Shown here piece by piece: positions 1 to 5,434 of a stretch of DNA of 7,261 nucleotides. The notes beneath the pieces were generated by a model. It saw only the letters and a program-made list of their open reading frames with translations. It searched no databases and was not told the origin of the DNA. This stretch comes from Acidobacteriota bacterium (GTDB lineage: Bacteria > Actinomycetota > Acidimicrobiia > Acidimicrobiales > UBA8190): the NCBI GenBank assembly GCA_028872975.1, contig JAGWNV010000130.1, forward strand, positions 1 through 7,261. Reading direction: 5' to 3'. A program made the position numbers and the translations under genes. Numbering within the stretch: the first letter of the stretch is position 1; each line of letters starts with the position of its first letter.

Positions 1-373
1 GGCCGCGGAACACGTGGTCGGCGGGGACGCCGACGCCCCCGGTGGCGGCGAGGACGGCGCCGGCCAGCGCCTCGAGGCCGGCCACGGGCACCTGGAGCAC
101 CTGCCGGCCGGGGAACCAGGCGGCGGCCGGGCCCAGCACCGCCTGCACGGGAAGCTCGCCGCGAGCGGCCAGGCCCGCGCCCAGGGTGTCGAGCGCCGTC
201 ACGAGGCCGTCGGGGCCGACCAGCGCCGCCGACGCCACCTCGCCGAGGAACCGCAGCGTGACGTGCCACTGGGCCGGCGTCGTCCACCGCAGCGTCTCGA
301 GCGGCGGCCGCTCCAGGCCGGCCACGAGCGCGGCGACGTCGGTGGGGAGGTCGACGGCCACGAAGAGGCGCAC
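1..373 (-). CDS. thpR: RNA 2',3'-cyclic phosphodiesterase (2H/LigT family), C-terminus cut by window edge
   Basis: The minus strand reads from a GTG at 373 as an open frame of 124 codons to the left edge. The N-terminus reads MRLFVAVDLP, typical of ThpR/LigT proteins, and the first 2H catalytic motif is present as WHVTLRFLGEV (His37-x-Thr39). Family members are about 180 residues long and carry a second HxT motif. The visible part stops right after DHVFRG, where that motif normally follows, and the one remaining base is compatible with a His codon. Known members hydrolyse 2',3'-cyclic phosphates on RNA ends; ligase activity has been seen in vitro. No good Shine-Dalgarno sequence lies before the GTG, so the start rests on the family N-terminus. 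The gene is divergent from the peptidase gene, with 133 bases between them. It lies on the strand of cinA, and cinA-thpR(-recA) is a recurring bacterial order, so recA may lie beyond the left edge. Confidence 0.9.
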   Translation of the reverse strand, partial: MRLFVAVDLPTDVAALVAGLERPPLETLRWTTPAQWHVTLRFLGEVASAALVGPDGLVTALDTLGAGLAARGELPVQAVLGPAAAWFPGRQVLQVPVAGLEALAGAVLAATGGVGVPADHVFRG

Positions 374-463
374 ACCGAAGTGTGCCGCGGTTGCGGAAGA
401 GTCGGCCCCGCCGGCCGTTCACGTCTGGGGGGCTGTACCGGGCGCGTCGTCGGCCGGGCAGAA

Positions 464-486
464 GACGGGCCCGTCGCGGCGGGCCC
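464..486. repeat. Palindromes in the peptidase gene leader
   Basis: GACGGGCCCGTC (464-475) is a perfect 12-bp palindrome, and a second GGGCCC follows at 481-486. The two GGGCCC units could also pair with each other as a 6-bp stem (467-472 with 481-486, 8-base loop). They end 8 bases before the AGGAGG ribosome binding site. They could be an operator half-site pair or an mRNA hairpin affecting translation, but GC-rich DNA makes such palindromes by chance. No convincing -35/-10 promoter was seen in the 374-506 intergenic region. Confidence 0.3.
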
Positions 487-494
487 ATCGCCAC

Positions 495-500
495 AGGAGG
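495..500 (+). promoter_or_regulatory. Ribosome binding site of the G1 peptidase gene
   Basis: A perfect AGGAGG lies 6 bases before the ATG at 507. It fixes the start of the peptidase gene: the reading frame is open further upstream, but that extension has no family match, and the ATG at 507 begins directly with a signal peptide. Confidence 0.85.
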
Positions 501-506
501 CATCAC

Positions 507-1472
507 ATGGGCAGCCGGCAGCTCCGCACTCGTCTCTTCCCCTACGGGCTGCGCGCCCTCGTCGGCGGCGCCGGCGCCGCCGGGCTGGCCGTGCTGGGCC
601 TGGGCCTGGCATCGGGCCCGGCCGTGCTGGCCGCCACGCCCTCGATGACGCCGCTGCAGCTCCTCGGGGTGACCGGCAGCTCCGCCAGCGGCACCACCAC
701 GGCGGCCGCCTCCTCGCCGTGCTGGCAGTCCTCGAACTGGTCGGGCTACATGGTGACCACCGCCGCCAGCGCCGGCTGCACGCCCGCCACCGGCGTCACC
801 TACTCGAGCGTGTCGGGGAACTGGACCGTGCCGGCCGTCACCGCGCCGCCGAAGAGCGGGCTCCTCGGTGGCCTCCTGGGTGGGGGCAGCAGCTACTCGG
901 CGCTGTGGACCGGGATCGACGGGGTGAACGACACGAACCTCATCCAGTCCGGCACCGAGGAGGACGTCGTGGGCGGGACACCCACCTACGGCGCGTGGTG
1001 GGAGATCCTCCCCGCCCCCGAGACCGTCATCCCCTCCATCACCGTCCGTCCTGGCGACGCCGTCTCGGTCACCATCGGCAAGGGGGCCGCGCCCTGCACC
1101 TCGGGCCAGTGGCTCATCGCCGTCACCGACTCGACGGCCGACACCCAGGGCCGGGGCTCGCCCTTCACGACCTGCCAGTCCTACTCGGGCCAGCAGACCT
1201 CGGCCGAATGGGTCGTCGAGGCGCCCCTCGTGAACGGCATGCAGTCGAGCATCGCCAACTACGGCTCGGCCCTCTTCGACAAGGGCACGGTGAACGGCGC
1301 CTCGGTGGCCCTCGTCCCGAGCGAGGGTGGGGAGCTGACCGCCTCGAGCGGGCTCCTCGGCCTGCACACCACCGTGAAGTCCACGCCCTCGCCGCCCGAC
1401 ACCGGGGCCCCCGCCGGTGACGGCTTCGCCTGCGCCTACGGGTCGACGGCGCCGCCGGCACCGAGCTCGTAG
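507..1472 (+). CDS. Secreted G1-family (eqolisin-like) glutamic peptidase
   Basis: This 321-residue protein has an N-terminal signal peptide: basic residues in 1-16, a hydrophobic core at about 17-42, and a likely cleavage after Val40-Leu41-Ala42. A short Thr/Ser/Ala linker follows. The mature region matches the G1 fold: SSNWSGYMV (75-83), VSGNWTVP (102-109), LWTGIDG (133-139), NLIQSGTE (144-151), YGAWWEILP (161-169) and SAEWVVEAP (232-240). By comparison with fungal scytalidoglutamic peptidase, the catalytic pair should be Gln147 and Glu234, both present. Known members cleave proteins at acid pH, so the role is probably extracellular protein degradation in an acidic setting. Five Cys remain after signal removal (72, 91, 197, 223, 309), so disulfides are possible. 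The C-terminal tail (about 290-321) is Pro/Ser/Thr-rich. The macrodomain gene follows after 19 bases. Proteolytic activity itself is inferred; some bacterial relatives are only annotated by similarity. Confidence 0.88.
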   Translation: MGSRQLRTRLFPYGLRALVGGAGAAGLAVLGLGLASGPAVLAATPSMTPLQLLGVTGSSASGTTTAAASSPCWQSSNWSGYMVTTAASAGCTPATGVTYSSVSGNWTVPAVTAPPKSGLLGGLLGGGSSYSALWTGIDGVNDTNLIQSGTEEDVVGGTPTYGAWWEILPAPETVIPSITVRPGDAVSVTIGKGAAPCTSGQWLIAVTDSTADTQGRGSPFTTCQSYSGQQTSAEWVVEAPLVNGMQSSIANYGSALFDKGTVNGASVALVPSEGGELTASSGLLGLHTTVKSTPSPPDTGAPAGDGFACAYGSTAPPAPSS

Positions 1473-1491
1473 CAGGCGCCACACTGGGGCG

Positions 1492-2001
1492 ATGGCGCCC
1501 CGGATCGAGACCGTCCACGGCGACATCACGGCCGAGCAGGTCGACGCCGTGGTCAACGCCGCCAACTCCCGCCTGGCCGGCGGCGGTGGCGTGGACGGGG
1601 CCATCCACCGGGCCGCCGGTGCGGCGGAGCTCCACGCCGCCTGCGCCGCCCTGGGCGGGTGCCCGCCGGGCGAGGCCAAGGCGACGCCGGGCTTCGCCCT
1701 CCCGGCGCGCTGGATCATCCACACCGTCGGGCCGGTGTGGGCGGGCGGCACCCGGGGCGAGCCTGAGGTCCTCGCCTCCTGCTACCGGCGCTCCTTGGCC
1801 GTCGCCGACGAGCTCGGGGCCCGGTCGGTCGCCTTCCCGGCCGTCTCGACCGGCGTCTACGGGTACCCGCCCGACCGGGCCGCAGAGATCGCCTTCCACA
1901 CCACCTCGACGGCGGAGACCGACGTGGAGCTCGTCCGCATGGTGGCCTTCGACCGGGCCACCCACGAGCTCTACCTGCGGCTCGGGGCGCTCCCCGGCTG
2001 A
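1492..2001 (+). CDS. Macrodomain protein, MacroD/YmdB-type ADP-ribose-derivative hydrolase
   Basis: This 169-residue protein is a single macrodomain. Visible motifs are GDIT (10-13), VVNAANSRLAGGGGVDGAIH (20-39), WIIHTVGPVW (74-83) and FPAVSTGVYGYP (115-126), the phosphate-binding loop. Asn25 and Asp35 correspond to the catalytic pair of E. coli YmdB. Family members remove acetate from O-acetyl-ADP-ribose, take ADP-ribose off acidic residues of proteins, or act on ADP-ribose 1''-phosphate; which substrate applies here cannot be told from sequence. It is probably cytoplasmic. The ATG at 1492 is chosen because MAPRIETVHGDIT fits the family N-terminus. A GTG at 1417 in the same frame would add an Arg-rich extension overlapping the peptidase gene. 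Only a weak G-rich sequence precedes the ATG, so translation may depend on the upstream peptidase gene. It converges on the SPFH gene with 4 bases between stop codons. Confidence 0.93.
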   Translation: MAPRIETVHGDITAEQVDAVVNAANSRLAGGGGVDGAIHRAAGAAELHAACAALGGCPPGEAKATPGFALPARWIIHTVGPVWAGGTRGEPEVLASCYRRSLAVADELGARSVAFPAVSTGVYGYPPDRAAEIAFHTTSTAETDVELVRMVAFDRATHELYLRLGALPG

Positions 2002-2005
2002 GGGC

Positions 2006-2944
2006 CTACGAGCCGCCCGTCTCGCGCGGCGCCACCTCCACGCCGGCGCGGTGCCCGTTCAGGCTCAGGACGTCGCGGATCCCCTTCAGGACCCCGCCCA
2101 CCTCCATGGGGACGACGACCTTGGTCGACGGCGAGGCGCCGACCTGCTTCAAGGTGTCGAGGTACTGCAGCTGCATGGTCGTCTCGTCGAGGTCCTTGGC
2201 CACCACGAGGATCTTGCCCAGGCCGGCGGCCAGGCCCTCGGCACGGAGCACGGCCGCCTGCCGCTCGCCCTCGGCGGCGAGGACGGCGGCCTGCTGGGCG
2301 CCTTCGGCGGCCAGGATGGCGGCCTGCTTCTGGCCCTCGGCCACGGTGATGGCCGCCTGCTTCTGGCCCTCGGCCTCGGTCACCTGGGCCCGGCGGGTCC
2401 GCTCCGCCGACATCTGCCGGGTCATCGCCTCCTGGACCCCGGCGGGCGGGTTGACCTCCCGCACCTCGACGTTGGTCACCTTCACGCCCCACCGTTCGGT
2501 CGTCTCGTCGAGCCGGGACCGCAGCGAGGCGTTCATCTCCTCGCGCTTGGACAGGACGTCGTCGAGGGCCATGTCCCCCACCACGCTCCGCAGCGTCGTG
2601 GCGGCCACGTTCTGGGCGGCGGCGGCGAAGTTCTGCACCTGGAGCACCGTCATGGCCGGGTCGGCGACCTTGTAGAAGATGATGAAGTCGATGGAGATGG
2701 GGGCGTTGTCCTTGGTGATGGCCGTCTGGGAGGCGATCTCGAGGAACTGCTCCCGGAGGTCCACCCAGGTCGTCCGGTCGGTCACCGGGTTGATGAAGAC
2801 GAGGCCCGGGCCCCGCAACCCGATGGCCCGGCCCAGGCGGAACAGGACGATGCGCTGGTACTCCCGCACGACCTTCACCGACCGGACGAAGCCGAACAGC
2901 AGCAACAGCGCGACGACGATCGCGACTCCGATGACCGCACCCAT
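2006..2944 (-). CDS. SPFH/Band 7 (stomatin-like) membrane protein
   Basis: This 312-residue protein has one N-terminal membrane segment (about 3-20) followed by the SPFH domain: VVREYQRIVLFRLGRAIGLR (25-44), GPGLVFINPV (45-54) and TAITKDNAPISIDFIIFYKV (74-93). A charged helical region follows, with five AEG units exactly 11 residues apart (191, 202, 213, 224, 235), then a stomatin-like C-terminal part (YLDTLKQVGASPSTKVVVPM, 261-280). Such proteins oligomerise at the membrane and organise membrane domains or proteases; QmcA and stomatin are relatives. The start is firm: ATG 2944 has GAGGAG at 2955-2950 and shares one base with the TGA of the upstream nfeD-like gene (TGATG), implying translational coupling. 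This stop-start overlap and the NfeD neighbour support the classic NfeD-stomatin pair. HflK/HflC are less likely, since those are adjacent paralogues without NfeD. Confidence 0.94.
   Translation of the reverse strand: MGAVIGVAIVVALLLLFGFVRSVKVVREYQRIVLFRLGRAIGLRGPGLVFINPVTDRTTWVDLREQFLEIASQTAITKDNAPISIDFIIFYKVADPAMTVLQVQNFAAAAQNVAATTLRSVVGDMALDDVLSKREEMNASLRSRLDETTERWGVKVTNVEVREVNPPAGVQEAMTRQMSAERTRRAQVTEAEGQKQAAITVAEGQKQAAILAAEGAQQAAVLAAEGERQAAVLRAEGLAAGLGKILVVAKDLDETTMQLQYLDTLKQVGASPSTKVVVPMEVGGVLKGIRDVLSLNGHRAGVEVAPRETGGS
2234..2374 (-). repeat. 33-bp tandem repeat coding an 11-residue coiled-coil repeat in the SPFH protein
   Basis: Four 33-bp units plus a partial fifth encode residues 191-237, with the consensus AEGxxQAA(I/V)xx. 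The first two units are near-identical: both read AEGQKQAAI, and a 21-base DNA stretch recurs at 2322-2342 and 2355-2375. An exact 11-residue spacing is the hendecad pattern of right-handed coiled coils, as expected for the helical stalk of SPFH oligomers. AEG-QAA repeats are common in this family; copy number could vary by slippage. Confidence 0.85.
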
Positions 2945-3444
2945 CAGTTCTCCTCTCCGGCGTCCTGCCGACCCTCTTCGGCGGGGAGGGCGGCACCGTC
3001 GCCGCCGTCCTCGCCCCAGACCTCGAGATGCACACCCTTGGCCCCGAGCACCTGCACACGCCCACCGTGGCGGACCGTGCCGTTGGCCGACCGGGCGCTC
3101 CAGTCCTCGCCCCGCACCCGGACGACCCCGTCGGGGTCGAGGTCGGTGACGGCGATCCCCTCGGCGCCCTCCACCGACCGGGCCCGGAAGGTGGCGGCGT
3201 CCTCGGGACGGGCCCGCAACCCCTGCCAGGCCAGGACCCCGGCGCCGGCGGTGACGAGGACGTCGGCGACGAGGAGGGCGAGGAGCGTCGAGAGCGACCG
3301 GCCCTGGAGGATCATGACGAGGAGCCAGACGCCGGTCACCACGCCGAGGACCACGGCCCCGAGGTGGGTGTGCGGCCCGGTGTGGAACCCGACCGCCACC
3401 GACACCACGAACAGCCCGAGCAGGACGCCGGCGACCACCCACAT
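2944..3444 (-). CDS. Short NfeD-like membrane protein with C-terminal OB-fold domain
   Basis: This 166-residue protein has hydrophobic segments at about 1-20, 28-47 and 52-74, then a soluble domain with the NfeD C-terminal pattern: VEGAEGIAVTDLDPDGVVRV (91-110), RGEDWSARSA (111-120) and GGRVQVLGAKGVHLEV (127-142). The tail (144-166) is acidic and probably disordered. The N-terminal ClpP-like serine protease domain of long NfeD proteins is absent, so this is the short form, which normally works with an SPFH/stomatin protein at the membrane. That partner is the next gene, overlapping by one base. I start at ATG 3444 rather than the in-frame GTG at 3453, because GGGAGG lies 8 bases before the ATG but runs into the GTG. 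cinA ends 64 bases upstream, so co-transcription is plausible but a separate promoter is possible. Confidence 0.88.
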   Translation of the reverse strand: MWVVAGVLLGLFVVSVAVGFHTGPHTHLGAVVLGVVTGVWLLVMILQGRSLSTLLALLVADVLVTAGAGVLAWQGLRARPEDAATFRARSVEGAEGIAVTDLDPDGVVRVRGEDWSARSANGTVRHGGRVQVLGAKGVHLEVWGEDGGDGAALPAEEGRQDAGEEN

Positions 3445-3452
3445 GATGGGCA

Positions 3453-3458
3453 CCTCCC
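3453..3458 (-). promoter_or_regulatory. Ribosome binding site that decides the nfeD-like start
   Basis: The minus strand reads GGGAGG at 3458-3453, then 8 bases, then ATG at 3444. The alternative GTG at 3453 shares its first G with this motif and would have no usable spacing, so the three-codon-shorter ATG start is preferred. Confidence 0.7.
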
Positions 3459-3508
3459 GGCGCCCATGTTGCCCCAGAAGAGAGGCTCCGCGTGGGCGGC
3501 CGGGCCCT

Positions 3509-4768
3509 TCAGCGCTCCCCGGCGGCGAGGAGGCGCCGCCGGAGGAGGTCGAGGGCGGAGATGGCCGAGTACTGCCGCACCCGGTCCCGGTCGCCGGGAA
3601 GGTGCAGCACGACGGCCTCCGACGGCGCCTCGCCGATGGCGAGGCCCACGACCACCGTGCCCGGACGCCGGCCGTCCTGCTCCTCGGGACCGGCCACTCC
3701 GGTGACGGCGAGCCCGACGTCGGCCTGGAGGACCCGCCGTGCCCCCTCGGCCATGGCCCGGGCCGCCGCCTCGCTCACGACCGGTCCCTCGGGGACGCCG
3801 AGCACCTCGTGCTTCACCGCCGAGGCGTAGGAGACGACCCCGCCCCGGAACCAGCTGCTCGCCCCCGGGACGTTCACCAGCCGGGCCGCCACCAGCCCGC
3901 CCGTCACCGACTCGGCCAGGGCCAGGCTGTGGCCGTCGAGCGACAGGAGGGTGGCGACGGCCGACTCCATCGTCTCGTCGTCGACGCCGAACACGTGGTC
4001 CCCGACGAGGGCCCGTACGTCGGCCTCCTCGGCCTCGAGCATGGCGGCCGCCGCCGGGGCGTCTGTGGCCTTGGCGGTGATCCGGACCTTGATGCCCTCG
4101 ATGCCACTGGCCAGGAGGGCGATGGTGGGGTTCGACCCGCCGGCGTCGAGCGCTTCGATGCGCGGGGCGAGCAGCTCCCCCAGGCCCGACTCGCTCAGCC
4201 CCCAGGTCTTCACCACCCGGCTCACGATCGTCCCCGTCTCGCCCGCCTGGCCCATCCGGCGCCGCAGGTCGGGCAGGACGGCCCGGGTGAACATCTCCTG
4301 CATCTCGTAGGGGACCCCGGGCAGGGCGTAGACGACCTTGTTGCCCACCGGGCAGACGAGTCCCGGCGCCGTGCCGAGCTGCTGGGCGATGGGCTCGGCG
4401 CCGGCCGGCACGTCGGCCTGGCGACCGTTGCTGGCCGGCATCTCCCGGCCCCGCGACGAGAACAGCCCGGCGATGCGCTCGACGATGGCCTCGTCTCGCA
4501 CCAGGGGGACGTGCATCACCTCGGCGATGGCCTCTCTGGTGATGTCGTCGTGGGTGGGCCCGAGGCCACCGCACACGACGACCCCGTCGCCGCGGGCCAG
4601 GGCGGTCCGCAGGGCGAGGACGATCCGGGCCTGGTTGTCGCCCACGGCCTGGTGGAAGTGGGAGTCGACCCCGGCCAGGGCCAGCTGCTCGCCCAGCCAC
4701 GCCGAGTTGGTGTCGGCGATCTGGCCGAGGAGGAGCTCGGTGCCGACGGCGACGATCTCGATCCTCAT
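3509..4768 (-). CDS. cinA: CinA: ADP-ribose pyrophosphatase / nicotinamide-nucleotide amidase
   Basis: This 419-residue protein has the full two-domain CinA length. The N-terminal MoaB/MoeA-like domain (about 1-170) begins MRIEIVAVGTELLLGQIADT and carries VVVCGGLGPTHDDITREA (63-80) and VYALPGVPYEMQEMF (146-160). In studied members this domain hydrolyses ADP-ribose to AMP and ribose 5-phosphate. The C-terminal PncC domain (about 262-415) deamidates nicotinamide mononucleotide to nicotinate mononucleotide in the pyridine nucleotide cycle. It shows AESVTGG (285-291, likely catalytic Ser287), GGVVSYASAVKHEVLGV (309-325) with the conserved Lys319, and VTGVAGP (355-361). The usual motif is AESCTGG; Val here is a mild variant. 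ATG 4768 gives the standard N-terminus, with only a weak G-rich binding site before it. It follows pgsA after 25 bases, a common pairing in bacteria. A role in competence, the source of the name, is not implied here. Confidence 0.97.
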   Translation of the reverse strand: MRIEIVAVGTELLLGQIADTNSAWLGEQLALAGVDSHFHQAVGDNQARIVLALRTALARGDGVVVCGGLGPTHDDITREAIAEVMHVPLVRDEAIVERIAGLFSSRGREMPASNGRQADVPAGAEPIAQQLGTAPGLVCPVGNKVVYALPGVPYEMQEMFTRAVLPDLRRRMGQAGETGTIVSRVVKTWGLSESGLGELLAPRIEALDAGGSNPTIALLASGIEGIKVRITAKATDAPAAAAMLEAEEADVRALVGDHVFGVDDETMESAVATLLSLDGHSLALAESVTGGLVAARLVNVPGASSWFRGGVVSYASAVKHEVLGVPEGPVVSEAAARAMAEGARRVLQADVGLAVTGVAGPEEQDGRRPGTVVVGLAIGEAPSEAVVLHLPGDRDRVRQYSAISALDLLRRRLLAAGER

Positions 4769-4793
4769 CGGCGACCGGCCCCGACGGTGCCGC

Positions 4794-5420
4794 TCACGCC
4801 GGCCCGGCGCCCTGGGCCCGGGCGGCCCGGCGTCCGTCGGCGAGGTACTGGACGCCGGTGCCGAGGGTGAGGGCGACGGCGGCCCACAGCACCGCCCCCA
4901 CCGCCGTGCGGTGGGGGGCCACGGGCGGGGCGAGGGCGAGGAGGATGGCGACGCCCTGGACGAGGGTCTTCACCTTGGCCGACGGCCGGGCCGGGATGGA
5001 GACGCCGCGCCGGCCCATGAGGACCCTGTATCCCTGCATGGCGAGCTCCCGCGCCGCGATGAGGGCCACCGGGGCCCACGACACCTCGCCCCGGCCGGCC
5101 AGGGCGGCGAGGACCCCGACGACGGCCACCTTGTCGGCGAGCGGGTCGAGGAAGGCCCCCGAGCGGGTGGCGCCCTGCCGGCGGGCCAGCCACCCGTCGA
5201 TCCCGTCGGTGGCCCCCACGAGGAAGGCCACGGCGAAGGGGGCCCACCCCCCGACCGAGGCCGCCACCATGACGATCACGACCGGGGTAGCGGCCAACCG
5301 GGCGACGGTCAGGGCGTTGGCGGGGGTGACGAGGGCCGAGGGCCCGAAGGTGGACCCGGCGCGCCGTCCCGCTCCCGGGCCCGCCCCGGCGCCGGGCGCT
5401 CCCTCGCTCACCGCCGCCAT
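4794..5420 (-). CDS. pgsA: CDP-diacylglycerol--glycerol-3-phosphate 3-phosphatidyltransferase
   Basis: This 208-residue integral membrane enzyme makes phosphatidylglycerol phosphate from CDP-diacylglycerol and glycerol 3-phosphate, the first committed step to phosphatidylglycerol and cardiolipin. The CDP-alcohol phosphotransferase signature is complete: Asp72, Asp75-Gly76, Ala79-Arg80, Gly88, Asp92 and Asp96, read as TDGIDGWLAR and GAFLDPLADK. The PgsA-type features VTPANALTVARL (31-42), ARELAMQGYRVLM (123-135) and SAKVKTLVQ (147-155) separate it from other members of the superfamily such as Pis or Cls-type enzymes. Hydrophobic stretches lie near 42-70, 97-109, 115-130, 153-167 and 173-190. 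The first 27 residues are Gly/Ala-rich and longer than usual. ATG 5420 is supported by GGGGAG at 5433-5428, spaced 7 bases. It lies 14 bases after the rimO stop and 25 before cinA, so the three are probably one operon. Confidence 0.95.
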   Translation of the reverse strand: MAAVSEGAPGAGAGPGAGRRAGSTFGPSALVTPANALTVARLAATPVVIVMVAASVGGWAPFAVAFLVGATDGIDGWLARRQGATRSGAFLDPLADKVAVVGVLAALAGRGEVSWAPVALIAARELAMQGYRVLMGRRGVSIPARPSAKVKTLVQGVAILLALAPPVAPHRTAVGAVLWAAVALTLGTGVQYLADGRRAARAQGAGPA

Positions 5421-5434
5421 GGCCGCGCTCCCCG

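Noticed and set aside
1417..1491. Earlier GTG start for the macrodomain gene
   Set aside because: It would overlap the peptidase coding sequence by 56 bases and add an Arg-rich extension unlike the family; the ATG at 1492 gives the standard N-terminus.
1165..1965. Minus-strand open frame of 266 codons opposite the peptidase and macrodomain genes
   Set aside because: Low-complexity Arg/Gly-rich translation, no ribosome binding site, and the opposite strand holds clear family motifs.
1492..2001. Macrodomain gene as a DarG-type antitoxin in a toxin-antitoxin pair
   Set aside because: No DarT-like toxin is adjacent, and the protein is a single MacroD/YmdB-type domain without the extra DarG C-terminal region.
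1586..4870. Very long plus-strand open frame of 1094 codons
   Set aside because: It runs antisense through the SPFH, NfeD and cinA genes, is rich in Arg, His, Gly and Pro, shows no domain, and is explained by the scarcity of stop codons in high-GC DNA.
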